Positions 24,088-36,110 of a stretch of 64,000 nt of DNA are shown in pieces (position 1 is the first letter of the stretch; each line of letters begins with the position of its first letter). The stretch is from positions 128,099,741 to 128,163,740 of the forward strand of contig CM041465.1 of assembly GCA_023213395.1 (NCBI GenBank), read 5' to 3'. The position numbers were made by a program, and so were the translations under genes. Under the pieces are notes generated by a model. It searched no databases and had not been told where the DNA came from. It saw only the letters and a program-made list of their open reading frames with translations. Source of the DNA: Cycas panzhihuaensis (lineage: Eukaryota > Cycadophyta).

Positions 24088-24750
24088 TCAAATTCATTGT
24101 AAAACTATATTTATTTATGTTGTCTCAAAAATGGTGCTCTTATAGGAGTGTGAGTATAGCTTCAACATGTCACAAATACTTTAACCAGCATTCATTGAAG
24201 ACCAGAATATCACCTAGGTAAGTAATTATAAAATCTTCGATATATGGTCATAGTACTTCATTCATTAGCCTCATGAATGTAGCTAGTGTAGTTGATAGTC
24301 TAGATGTCATTATAAGACACTCAAATAAGCCTGAATTATCTAAAAGACTATCTTCTATAAGTATCTTCTATTTATATAGTAATATGGTGGTATTTGAATT
24401 TTAGGTAAATTTTGTTGAAGTATATTACCCCTTAGAGTTGATCTAGAAAATCCTATATATAAGGTAATAGATACCTATTCTTGATTATTATTTTATTTAA
24501 AGAATAATAATATACACATTCTCTAAGTGCCATCCTTTTTGGTAGCACTTAAATTACCAATAATATACAAGAAGATGTATTGAGTCTAATATAGACTTTT
24601 CTCATTAGATTTTAGATCTATTTCTTGCTTTCTATATTCTTCAATATCTATGTTTTATATAATAAAGTGTTTGGTATAGAAACTCTTGGAAGCAACTTGG
24701 TGTTATGTAAAATAAATATTTTATGAGATAACACTACATGTTCCTTGAAG
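22990..24750 (-). pseudogene. Ty3/gypsy pol: RT, RNase H, start of integrase
   Basis: Minus strand, from right to left. The RT start lies near 24560-24690, with 'KKDGT*RMCI' (stop for Trp). RT core pieces 'ATFMRLMNEVL' and 'YLGDILVF' follow near 24190-24300; the catalytic YLDD has become YLGD. Then comes the RT thumb 'ELRSLIALVNYIRKF' near 23910-23970 and RNase H remnants to about 23500. The linker toward integrase ('LGCFGFKEFKDLY') lies near 23350-23430. Frames shift repeatedly. This is a chromovirus/Reina-like gypsy organisation, but the lineage is not certain. Gag and protease are not seen because a small LTR element follows at 25113. Confidence 0.75.
24052..24085. repeat. (TA)n microsatellite
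   Basis: A 34-base uninterrupted AT/TA dinucleotide run inside the gypsy RT remnant; likely length-variable. Confidence 0.95.
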
Positions 24751-25112
24751 AATTTCTATATCTTATCAATGCATTATTCAATTCCCCTTACTACTACTAT
24801 ATTTTGATGGTAATGATAAAGGATCCTTTTTTAACCTTCTTATCTTCTCTATTAACTTTATTACTAATAAAACTTTTATTGCATTTACAACGAGTGTTGG
24901 CTCATTTTATAGATATAAGTGACATTTATATAGGTATTTTAAACCATTGATTGAGTATGATTTACCATTTTTAATAAGCCTATACTAGTTCAATCTCCTT
25001 TAATAAATGCATTGCTATCCTAAAGGTATAGATTTCCATATATAGCTAACAAATATCCAATGGAATCATAATATAATTTATTTCATTAATATATAAGGAT
25101 GAGATGGTAAAC
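24751..25112 (-). pseudogene. Gypsy segment between protease and RT (block B)
   Basis: Collinear with 5200-5616 in block A. Weak minus-strand similarity to the region preceding gypsy RT; no protease active site can be seen. It ends at the LTR of the small element. Confidence 0.4.
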
Positions 25113-25474
25113 TTAAATGGTTCTCACACATAAGGATATAAAATGAAAATCTAAAGAAATAGAAAGGAAGCCAAATGAAATCCAAGAAATATAGTTATTC
25201 TTTAATGACGAATGTGAATTTTGTAGTTGATAATTGATTAACCTTTACACAAAGAAAGAGGCATTATTTATACAACGAGAGGGCACAATCCTTCATATTT
25301 ACCTCCACTAAATCCCACGCCATATCATTAACCATAATGCTAATGTACTTATTAATCATTATATAGACTATTAATTTTTGTGATGTCTTAAACATAGTGT
25401 TATACATATATAATGCTACTACAACTAACCTTAACCTGACTAGTCTCATTTATTTACTTTATAGGTGTGAGACA
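25113..25474 (-). repeat. 3' LTR of small LTR element (block B)
   Basis: It begins near ttaaatggttctc (start eroded) and ends GTGTGAGACA. The purine-rich run aaggtgaagggaatacaata stands just outside on the minus strand, as in block A. Confidence 0.65.
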
Positions 25475-26765
25475 TATTGTATTCCCTTCACCTTTAAGAG
25501 ATGGTCATCATCAATCATTAATAGAAAGGTAGAATATACATATTACTACTAGGATATGCAAGGTTGATGCTTCATCCTTGTGCCAAAATATGGAAATTAT
25601 TGTTATACCTATTGATAGAGGAGATTGATACCGCTTGTTCACTAGTGAGTTTCTTTCCTTAAGAATTTTACTTTGATATTATATTCACATACTTTAGCTC
25701 TTCCAAATAAGATAGGCTCATAACAGAGAAGGGTCTATAATATCATGAAAGATTTTATCCTAATTCTCATATTGATCTTGAAGAGGACCTTTATTTGATG
25801 TTGGTAGTAACATATAATGGTAGTTGTAAAATACTTATTCTTGAATTTGACTTCTTAGAAAAATAATAGTAGGGTTACATTCTAGTCATTAAGATTGATA
25901 AAACCATGAATGCTAAAGCAATTTTTTTGTCATATGTTTTTCTTTTTTCCCCCCATTAGGTTTAACAAAATAAAATAATTACTATGATTGCAAGATCAAT
26001 GGCTTGCTAGCCAATATGTAAACAACCTCAAAATTAAGATTAATAATTTCAAAAAAATAATATAAGTCATCTTAATATTATAAATCCTAATTTTAAATTT
26101 TAAAATTAAGTATAAAATAACTCCAAAAGGGATCATATAATAACTCAAATCAAAACTTCATAAAAAGTAGATCAAATAGATTAGATTGATTTATATTGTG
26201 AGACCATATGAAAGAGTTATGGCAAAATATATACAAGTATTTATTAAAATTTTAAGATGGTTTTTTAAAGTAGACTTTAACCCCTTCTCAAAGTAAACCT
26301 ATTCATAGTATGTTATGCATGTGACCACCTACTAATTATTAGGCAGACTAAATAGACTTTAAAAACTTATACAATTGAATGTAATTAATCTCAACATTAA
26401 AAATAATAAAATTTCCCTAAAAATTTTATTCACATTCTAGCATAGAATTTTTTATAGTAGTGGCAATGATTTTGGTGAGATCAAGGGTAAATTTAAAATA
26501 AAATGAGCAATCAAAGAGCTAATCTAACAAGATGAGTATCTACAATTGGACCAACATAGTATGTTAGCGCTTAACAAGTCTTACAAAATGTAATGAAAGT
26601 ATAAAAAATGCTTTTAGATAATGCACAAGCTACTAGAACTATGAAGAGGGTTATAGATATCACGCAATATGCCAAAGAGTATGCAAAGACCATGGGATGC
26701 TAAATCTATCCATAGATGAATTAGGAGGATTATGAAGATATATTTAGCAAAAAAACCTTTAAAAG

Positions 26766-27062
26766 TGAAAAGAGTGGATCTATCTTTCATCTCCATGTAC
26801 TAAACACAAAGGTAAATATGGGAGCAAGAGAGACTTAAGAGAAAGAGAGTAGCTCTCAAAAAACAGGGAGGTAAGAATAAGCCTCCTCCATTGAGCTTTT
26901 ACTTTTATATTGAGAGAGGCAGCATTAGAGTTAGGTGAAATGAAATTATATATAATGCACATGAAAGTGCATTTTACTTAAGTGATCTAATTTAAAGTTC
27001 ACTTAAGACTCTTTTAGGAATACTCAACTAATACAATGACCTTGTGATATTAACCCATTACA
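26766..27062 (-). repeat. 3' LTR of the 13-kb copia
   Basis: TGAAAAGAG to CCATTACA on the plus strand. The following atctccccctt (27063-27073) is the complement of the polypurine tract. Confidence 0.9.
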
Positions 27063-29450
27063 ATCTCCCCCTTAATGGTAAAAGGTCATTTTATCTTTAT
27101 TCTATCTTATGAGGTCTTCATTTGAGCCTCTTACAAAGCAAACTACTATGACACTTTTATGGAAAACCCTCATGGGGAAGAAAAACCATGGACTTTCTAA
27201 TCTATTAACGTAGCTTAGGTGGCTCTTTAAATGAAGCTAGATAGCCAATTGGTACAATGAATTTTAGAGTTGAAATCTATTGAGTCTCCATATACCATTT
27301 GGTTATCCTCCATATCCTTTCAGGTTTTCACAGGTTTTGATTTTCCAAAATGATATAACCCTTATCTTTTCACACCCACAAGGGGATTTTACGAATGGGA
27401 TAGAGTAGAGACTTACTTTTATCCTTTTGCATCCACAATGGGTTTTCATGAATGAGACAAAGTATGATGGTCCTATTTTAATCTCCTTCAATCAATTAGA
27501 GATAGAGGTCCTAAGGTTAAGTTGCCTTCAGAAATATTCAAACTTCACCTTTTATAATAGTTTGGAGAAGATATCGACCACTTCATCTACTGTAGGGCAG
27601 TACTCTAGTTGAATTATGTCATCATGAACTAGTTCTCTAATCCTCTGGACTTTCATACTTATATGTTTGGTATGATCATGAAATATAAGATTTTTAGCCA
27701 TTTGGATTGTAAATTAATTATCCACACATAGGCTGGTAGGACTTGTTTAGGTGACATTTAATGTATTCAATAATTTTCTAAACCATATTACCTCCTTGCT
27801 TGTCTTAGAAGCAACAATATATTTAGGTTTGACAATTGAGTCTACAATTATCTTCTGTCGTCTGGATCTCTATGATATTGGTGCTATTCTAAGAAATGCT
27901 ACGTAACTGGACGTGGATCTTTCTGTGACTTTATCTCTAGCAAAGTCTAAGTCTATTTATACATAAAATTTAAATTTTGCATTAGGTTCATATAATAGAC
28001 CATATTTGCTGGTCCTCTTCAGGTACCTTAACACTTGTATTATAGCTTGCTAGTGATTCTGCTTAGGATTTGTTATGAATCTTACAAGAATGTTGATAGA
28101 GTATGCGATATCTAACCTTGTGTTGGTAGTATAGATGAGACTACCTACAAGTTACATATACAGTGTTGTGTTTGCCTCCCTAGTGTCACCATCAATTGAG
28201 AGTTTAACATTAAGTTCCATAGGTATAGCCACTGGTCGAGCATCTTCTAACTAAAACTTTGTCAGAAGATCGTTGATATATTTTTCTTGGGAGAGAAAGA
28301 TTTTTCCATTCTTTTGAGATACTTAATTCTTAGGTAATATTTCATCAACCTGAGGTCAAACAATTCAAAAGTTTTAATAAGGTGCTTCTTTAACTGGCTG
28401 ATTATGTATTCACTATTTCTCATTATTAACATATTATCCACAAAGATTAAGAGGTAAGCGACTTTATCATTTTAGCACTTTATAAATTGTGTTGCATCAA
28501 TATCTTGATAATTACAAACCTTATATCTAAGTTGCCTCATTCTTTCAAACAACTCGGTAAACTAAGCATGAGGGGCTTATTTTAGGCCATACAAGGACTT
28601 TTTGAGCCTATAAACCTTATGCTCCAAATCAATAATTTTGTATCCTTTTAGTTGAGCCTTGTAAATTTTTTCTTTAATGTCCTTGTTGAGAAATGTGGTC
28701 TTAACATTGAGCTGGTGGATTTTCCAACCCTGTTGAGTAACCAAGGTTATAAGAGTTTCGATTGTAGGTCACTTAGTTGTAGGAGTAAAGATTTCATTGT
28801 AGTCATTGCCTTCCCTTTATGTGAATCCTTTTGCTACCAACCTCACCTTGTATGTTTCTATGGTGTCATCTGATCTATATTTATTTTTAAATACCTATTT
28901 ATTTCGAACTACCTTTCTTCTAAGTGGTAGATCAATAAGATCCCATGTACTGTTCTTAATAAGAGATTCATACTCTTCATTCATAGAATTTCTTCAAGTT
29001 GCACGTTTTACAACTTCTTGGTATATTACGAGCTCTTCATTGAGAGCAAGGTACAATTTTATTGGTTTAACCTCAATGGAAAGTGATTCGTACATCCTTG
29101 CTCTATGGGCACTTCTCATGTCAGTTTTATCTACTTCATCTAGTCGTATGTCATTCTATAGCTGGTAGGCTTTATGAAAACCTCAAATTGGGAATGAGGT
29201 TTTCATTTCCACAACCTCTTGGTATTTATTTTGATCTTGAAAAGGATTATGTGAAATGTTTAGCATAGAGAAAGTTAACATTATTGGAGAAGATGGGCCA
29301 GCTACTAATGTTGGAGAAGGTGGTCCTTTTATTATGGCTTTGCCTTTATCAACTTGGTTGTTCTCAAATGATGGTATTAGATTTACATATATCAGTTGGG
29401 AGTCATAACTTGTATCCTCTGGGGATCTATTATTAGATTCCAAGATTTTA
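27063..29450 (-). pseudogene. Outer copia: integrase end, RT and RNase H
   Basis: Minus strand from right to left. The proline- and serine-rich integrase C-terminal stretch (29183-29443, 'GPPSPTLVAGPSSP') leads into RT (about 29060-28250) and then the RT-RNase H connection near 28150 ('TNTRLDIAYSIN'). RNase H pieces follow to about 27800 ('ERSTSSYVA') and further to the polypurine tract. Each piece is in a different frame from the next, and stops are frequent. It would make cDNA from the element's RNA if intact. The 5' part of integrase lies on the far side of the nested copia, at 34767 onward. Confidence 0.8.
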
Positions 29451-29456
29451 AGTAAC

Positions 29457-30104
29457 TATTTAGAAGATAAGGTCCCAACCCTTAAACTGCCACCAAGATC
29501 TAAACTATTCTTGTAACTAGTTACAGCAATCGAAACTAAAATTTAATATGCAAGTTCTTAAAACCAGAGATAAAATAATAAAATAAACAAGAAAGCCAAG
29601 AATCATATATACACCTGATATAACGTGGTAAAACCCTAACAGTGTGTTAGGGAAACATCCACACAGGAAAGGTATCAATCTTTATTATTGTAGAATGGAG
29701 AAAATGTACATAATCCTATAGTAGAATGCTCAGAGAAATAACAACCAGCCGCCCAACTCCTTATAATACATTGAATGCTATCAACATAATGAAAAATACC
29801 CTAAATCAGGCTATATGAGAGGGTTATCTAAGGCATAAATCTCGACCGTAGAATATAGGGTATTTTGAGCAAATGACCCTTATTCTCTTTACAATTTAGT
29901 ATACTTTCTAGTGTTAAATTTTTGGGTTAGGGGCTATCATCCCTGAACCCCCTTTTTGCATGGGGCATTCTATGCCCCCTGTACCCCTAGCCAGGGGGGG
30001 CTCCCACCCTCCTTGGAACCCCCCAATGAAGGTTTGAGGGGGAAATCGTGCTGCCAACATGTCGAAATTTTAGCCTCCAACCATTGTTATTACATTACCT
30101 AACA
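29457..30104 (-). repeat. 3' LTR of nested copia (648 bp)
   Basis: Starts tatttagaag (decayed TGTTGAGAAG) and ends cctaaca. It is 29 bp longer than its partner, mostly from an extra C-rich segment with a hairpin at 29962-29978 (ggggcat, 3-base loop, atgcccc). Confidence 0.9.
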
Positions 30105-30119
30105 ATATTTACCTTGACA

Positions 30120-31640
30120 ACAATTTACTTGGTACCTTTCCTAGACCCTTCATCACCTTTTCTGCAAGCCAAGAGAAGTTAAACACCATTTGAACTTCTC
30201 TAATAATACTAGTTTTGTAAACATATTAGCACAATTTTATTTTATGTTAACCTTCTCAAGTGCCACTCCACCTACTTCCACAACCTGTCTAACAAAATGG
30301 TACTTAAGAATAATATGCTTTGTCCTACTATGATAGGCTGGATTCTTGGCTACGTAAATGACACTTTGATTATCACAAAATACCTTTACCTTTTCTTGTT
30401 TTCTTCCAAGCTCATCTAATAGACCCTATAACCATATTGCTTCTTTACAAGCATATGTTGCAGTAACATGTTCAGCTTCTATAGTCGATAATGCAATTGT
30501 ACTCTGCAATTTTGATATCCAACTAACTGGACCATTTGCAAGAGTGAATACATAACTTGAAGTAGAACTTCTCTTATCTAAATCTCCTATAAAGTTTGAA
30601 TCAACATATCCATAAACCTGATTACTTGTACCTCTAAAGGTGATGCAATACTTATTTATACCTCTCAAATACCGAAGCACCCATTTCATTGCTACCCAAT
30701 GTTCATTTCCTGGATTTACCATAAACCTACTAACTACACTGATTTCATGTGAAATGTCAGGTCTTGTACATACCATGGCATACATCAAACTTCTTACTGC
30801 ACTGGCATAAGGTACATAAGACATATAATCATTTTCTTTTTCATTACTAGGACTTATACTTGAAGAAAGCTTGAAATAAGAAGCCAATAGGATACTCACT
30901 AGTTTCACATTTGCCATACCAAACCTGGTTAGCACCTTCTCCACATATTTCTACTGTGATAACCATAGCTTACCATTTTTCCTGTCTCTGTGTATCTCCA
31001 TACCTAAGATTTGTTTCACAACTCCTAGATCCTTCATATCAAAAGTCCTAGCTAATTGAGCCTTTAACTTATTGATTTCTTCTATGCTCTTGCTTGCAAC
31101 CAATATGTTATCAACATATAATACCAAGATAATGAATAAACCATTGTTCATGAATTTAAAGTAAATACAATGATCATACTCACTTATTTTAAAATTTTAG
31201 CCCTCCATAAAGGCATCAAACTTCTTGTACCATTATCTGGATGATTACTTTAAGCCATACAATGATTTCTTAAGCGTACAAACAAGTCTTTTTCTGCCAT
31301 CCTGTATAAACCCTTATGGCTGATCCATATAGATCTCCTCATCTAAATCTCCATGTAGAAAAGTTATTTTTACATTTAATAGCTCCAACTCCAAATCAAG
31401 AGAAGCTACTAATGCTAATAACACTTGAATTGAAGACAAGTTTGACAACTGGTGAAAAGATTTCATGAAAGCTAATACCTACTTTCTGTTCAAAGCCTTT
31501 ACCCACCAATCTTGCCCTGTATTTATCAACATTTCCATCAACATCTGTTTTCATCTTAAAAACCCACCTGCAACCAATAGTCTTCCTACCATGTGGAAGT
31601 TCTACCAAGTCCCATGAATTATTTTTCTTCAAAACATCTA
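30120..31640 (-). pseudogene. Nested copia: reverse transcriptase and RNase H
   Basis: Minus strand. The RT opens near 31632 with 'NNSWDLVELPHGRKTIGCRW' and 'YRARLVGKGFEQKVG'. The catalytic box near 31120 reads YVDN in place of YVDD, losing an active-site Asp. 'MKDLGVVKQILGMEI' follows. From 30944 to 30426 a 172-codon open frame carries the RT end and RNase H ('CTRPDISHEISVVSRF', 'VDSNFIGDLDKRSSTS', 'ALSTIEAEHVTAT'), with the RNase H Glu and Asp positions present. Breaks occur between 31396 and 31151 and after 30426. It copied the element RNA to DNA when active. Confidence 0.9.
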
Positions 31641-32890
31641 TCTCTTCCTACATATCCCTCTTCCACTTCTCACTATGGATATTATCTACAACTTCTTGAT
31701 AACATGTAGGCTCACCATCTTTAGAAATCAAAGTAATATAAATAGAAGGGTTGTACCTATCAGGTGGATTACTAACTCGAGTAGATATTCTAACTGCTGG
31801 CAGAGGAGTGTCCACATACTCTTGTAAATTTGTTGCAGATTCATCTTCAGAAAGATCTTCCCACTCTTTTGATTCCAAAGATGGCTGGGTTTCAAACTTG
31901 ACCTGTTGATGTTTAACTTTCTGCTCCTATTTCACTTTAACTTCTACACTATCTAATTTTAGAATGGGAGATTCATTAAATACAACATCTCTATTAATGG
32001 TGATTTTGTAGGCAGTAGGATCCCATAACTTGTATCCCTTCAGACCATCTTTATCACCACAACCAACAAAGATACATCTCTTAGATTTTGGGTCTAACTT
32101 TGAATGTTTACTTTTATTAATCTAGGCATAAGCATCACAACTAAAAACTTTCAAATTTGAATAGTCACATGGATGTCCAGTCTATACCTCTTCAAGAATC
32201 TTACAATCTATTGCAAGTGATGGTGACTTGTTTACCAAATAACAAGTTGTTTGAATAACTTCTGCCCATAAGCCCTGCTCCACTCCAGCATTACTTAGCA
32301 TGCTTCTTGCTCTTTCCAAGAGTGCCCTATTCATGCACTCAGTAATGCCATTTTATTGTGGAGTATAACTAGTGGTCTTATGCCTTTCAATCCCAACTTC
32401 TCTACAATAGTTCTCAAACTCGAAGGAGTTGAACTCACCTCCATTGTCAGTTCTTAAACATTTAATTGACTTACTAGTGTTGTTCTCAACTAAAGCCTTG
32501 AACTACTTAAACATGCTGAAAACTTTAAATTTCTTTTTTAAAAAATAGACCCATACCTTTCTGGAGTAATCATCTATAAATATGACAAAGTAAAATGATC
32601 CTCCACAAGATATTGTAGGGGTTAGTCCCCACACATCTGAATGTATGTAATCTAGAACACCTTTACTAGTGTGACTTCCTACTTTAAACCTGAGTCTACA
32701 CTGCTTTCTAAAAATATAATATTTACAGAAAGCCAAATCTGAAACTTGTAAGTTAGGAAGTAACTTACGATTTATCAGTACCTTAAGTTCTTTCTCATTC
32801 ATGCACCCAAGTCTCAGATGCCATAACTGAGCTGGATCTTCTGTAGTCTTTGATGCTATGGATGCATGGTTAACATCTCTACTTCCCACT
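31641..32890 (-). pseudogene. Nested copia: pre-integrase and integrase
   Basis: Minus strand. 32889-32503 holds the zinc-binding start ('LWHLRLGCMNEKELKVL', then 'CKYYIFRKQ') and the core's first motif ('HSDVWG', 'VIFIDDYSRKVWVYF'), including the first catalytic Asp. The remainder to about 31900 is shifted between frames and still shows the conserved 'GVW/AEA..NR' and 'F.R.C' parts in pieces. 31878-31648 is the Ser/Pro/Asp-rich C-terminal linker ('RVSNPPDRYNPS') before RT. It inserted the cDNA into target DNA when active. Confidence 0.85.
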
Positions 32891-32904
32891 AAAATGTAAA
32901 GGTT

Positions 32905-34075
32905 TCATTTCTTTAAGGCTTTCATAACAACCAAGGCATCCTTTGATACCTTTAAGACTCCTTCATGACCAGTATGCTTATAACCACCTGAATCTAGTTC
33001 ACCCAAGAAAATCAGATTCCTTTTCAGATTAGGTACATGTATAACCTCAGTTAATGTTCTCACTACACCATTGAACATCTTACTTCTGATGCTACTAATG
33101 CCCACTATCTTACAAGAAACTTCATTTCTCAAAAGCACATCACCACCATCAAGAGGTTGGTACGATGAGAACCAACTCTTGTGTGGACATATATGGTGTG
33201 AAGTACCTGAATCTAATAACTAGTCATGGTGATAATGGGAAACATTATAAGCAACCAAGACATCATCATCTATACCTTAATTTGACTCCACCTGATTAGT
33301 CTCCTTGGTAGGATCTTCCTTTTTTGGAACTCCTTCCTTTTGAAGCAATCCTTCTTAAGGTGACCGGTCTTATTACAATGCTAATACTTGAGCTTACTCT
33401 TCTTACCTTTTGACTTCGACCTCGATATATCCCTGGAGCTTTGTCCTCTATCAATTGTTCTACCCCTTGCTATCATAGCTTCTAGTGTGGAGGTATCAAG
33501 ATTAGACTTTGCACTTCTTCCATCAGCAAAGCACTCATAACAGAATTATATTTTAATTTATCTATAGTACTAAAACTAATTGAGATGACAATATTATCCC
33601 AGGATTCTGGTAATGAACATAACAAGATAATGACCTTGTCCTCATCCTCAGTTTTAAGATTGATACTAGCCAATTGACAAATAAAAGCATTGAAAACATT
33701 TAAATGGTCAGTAATTTTTGTACCTTCCTTCATCTGTAATGAGTATAACTATCTCTTTAAGTAGATTCAATTCGTCACTAATTTGGTCATATATAGGCCT
33801 TCCAATCAGGTCCATAATCCTACTATTGTCTGCTCTCTTACGACGTTAAATAGAACTTCATCTACCAAGTACAATCGTATTGTACTAAGAGCTTTCTTGT
33901 CTAGATCATTCTATTTGTTATCATCCATCCCTACAGGTTCCTTTATCTTACCTGCAAGAGCTATGTACAAACCTTATTGTACAAGAACATCATACACTTT
34001 TAACTTCCACAACTCGAAGTTGTTCTTGCCATTAAATTTCTCTACCTCAAACTTTACACTTGCCAGTTTCACCAT
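32905..34075 (-). pseudogene. Nested copia: gag and protease
   Basis: Minus strand. A start codon fits at 34075 (MVKLASVKFEVEKFNGKNNF). Gag continues to about 33480, its second half in an open 83-codon frame ('MKEGTKITDHLNVFNAFICQ', 'LCSLPESWDNIV'). A zinc knuckle ('HCNKTGHLKKDC') lies near 33343-33390. The protease active site 'LLDSGTSHHI' is near 33200-33230, with its Asp kept, followed by 'VIHVPNLKRNLIFLGEL'. Stops interrupt gag at several Gln and Trp positions. Gag formed the particle; the protease cut the polyprotein. Confidence 0.85.
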
Positions 34076-34132
34076 TTGGTATAATAGAAGATGATACCAA
34101 AACCTTCACAAACTCCCTACAAAAATAAAAGT

Positions 34133-34147
34133 GGCTATGATACCACT
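34133..34147 (-). other. Primer-binding site of nested copia
   Basis: Minus strand AGTGGTATCATAGCC directly next to the 5' LTR; one change from the initiator tRNA-Met site TGGTATCAGAGCC. Confidence 0.85.
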
Positions 34148-34766
34148 TGTTGAGAAGATAAGGTCCCAACCCTTAAACCGCCACCAAGATCTAAACTATT
34201 CTTGTAACTAGTTATAAGAATCGAAATTAAAATTTAACATGCAAGTTCTTAAAACTAGAGATAAAATAATTAAATAAACAAGAAAACCAAGCATCACATA
34301 TACACCTAATATAGTGTGGTAAAACCCTAGTAGTGTGCTAAGGAAACATCCACACAGGAAAAGTATCGATCTTTATTGTTATAGAATGGAGAAAATGTAC
34401 ATAATCCTCTAGTAGAGTACTTACAGTAATAACAACTAGTGGCCCAACTCCTCACAGTACATTGAACACTATCAACATAATGAAAAATGCCCTAAATCGG
34501 GCTACATGAGAGGGTCATCCAAGGCACAAATCTCGATCGTAGAATCTATGGTATTTTGAGCGAACGACCCTAATTCTTTTTACAATTTAATATACTTTCC
34601 AGTGCTAAAATTTTGGGTCGGGGGATTCAATTTCCCCCCCCCATCCCCCTGGCCAAGGAGGGTTGCTGCCCCAGTTGGAACCCCCCGAGGAAGGTTTGGG
34701 AAGAAAACTGCACTGCCAACATGTCAAAATTTTAGCCTCCAACCATTGTTATTACATTACCTAACA
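34148..34766 (-). repeat. 5' LTR of nested copia (619 bp)
   Basis: TGTTGAGAAG to CCTAACA on the plus strand, aligned to 29457-30104. A C-rich run lies at about 34630-34650. Confidence 0.9.
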
Positions 34767-36110
34767 CTAACTATTGAGCATCTCCCCCATTCTAAATTTT
34801 GGAATCTAGACATCAAATTTAGTAGCATCATTAAATCGATAGGAAGGCATCTTGGAGTCAAATCTAAGTAATTAATCTTTAATCTCTACAAAAATAACAT
34901 CTTTAGTGATGATGATTTTACATTATGAAGGTAGAAAAACCTTGTATTCCTTTCTGTCCATAGGATATCTAACAAAGTTGCCTTTAAGGTCTCTATCTTG
35001 AAGCTTATTTTTGTGTTCCTCTAAAATATAAGCATAACAAGTAGAGCAAAAAAATTTGAAGTGGAAGATACTGGGGATTTGTCCATACCACATTTCATGT
35101 AGAGAGGGGGCAAGCTTGGAGGGACTAATAGTGTTGATGTAATACACAATAGTCCAGATAGCCTCAAACTAAAGATAAATACGGACATACTTGTATATCA
35201 TTATATCACGAGCCATGTTTATAATAGTCTTATTCATGCACTCGGCAACTCCATTTTATTAGGGTGTACCTACAACAATAGTCTGATATTTGATCCTATG
35301 GTGATGTAGGTACGATTCAAACTCATTGAAGGTGTACTCACCACCATTATCAGTCCTGAGTATTTTGATCTTGAATCCAGATTTATTTTTCATATAGGCA
35401 TTGAAAGCTTGAAACATAGAAAAAGCTTCATCTTTCTTTACAAGGAAAGTAACCCATACTTTCTTGATAAAATCATCAATAAAAGTAATATAGTAATACT
35501 TCTATTTGATAGAAGGAATGGGCATAGGAACACATATATCTGAGTGTACAAGCTACAAAGGTTGACTAAATTTTCATTGACTATAAGGAAAGGGTTGTCT
35601 TTGAGATTTAACAATGATGTATGCTTCGCATTTGAAGGGCTTAGAGGAGAGCCTAGGTATACCAGGAAGAGTGACATATAGTTCTCTTAAATGATCAATT
35701 TTTATATGGACCATATGAGCATTCCATAAGGCCTCTTAGGATAACTTTTGAGGAGTTAGGGTTATGGTAAAAGCAAAGGCATCATTAATATAATTGGCTT
35801 CAAAGGATGGTGAGCCAGTTAGGTAAAAATAATTATCATTAAGAATTCTAGTCATAACCATAGTATTTGAAGTAGGGTGAATGACATAGAGAGCTTGATT
35901 ATTTATAGTTATACTTAGATCAAATATGTGATAGACAAGGGTGGATAAGGAGAGTAAGTTATACTTTAGAGTAGGAATATATAAAACATCAACAAGGATA
36001 AAGTCTGGAAGGCCTGTGAGTTTCAAGTAAATAGTTCCAAGCCCTTCGACTAGTTGAGATGATTTGTCAACCATGTGTACAATAGCACAAACTTCAGAGT
36101 CAAAATCTTA
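34767..36110 (-). pseudogene. Outer copia: protease, pre-integrase and integrase start
   Basis: Minus strand. 36074-35736 carries the region after the protease active site and the pre-integrase part ('LPDFILVDVLYIPTLKYNLL', 'VMTRILNDNYFYL'). Integrase core pieces follow from about 35680 to 35180. 35147-34923 holds the later integrase 'MYYINTISPSKLAPSLHEMW' and 'HKNKLQDRDLKGNFV'. The nested copia at 29457-34766 cuts the integrase C-terminal part from this portion. Frames are broken many times. Confidence 0.8.

Larger units (their letters stand above)
29457..34766 (-). mobile_element. Nested Ty1/copia inside the outer copia's integrase
   Basis: LTRs at 29457-30104 and 34148-34766 bound a 5,310-bp minus-strand element in the usual copia order: gag, protease, integrase, RT, RNase H. 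Flanks are gtaac and ctaac, a 5-bp target duplication with one mismatch. The primer site is next to the right LTR. Its gag and pol resemble the Tnt1/Retrofit-like group by their sequence pieces. It is the best preserved element in the window, with single frames of up to 172 codons still open. LTRs differ at about one base in eight, so it is not recent. Confidence 0.9.

Noticed and set aside
23982-24221. 79-codon frame containing Tyr-Ile repeats
   Set aside because: Made by the (TA)n microsatellite and antisense to gypsy RT.
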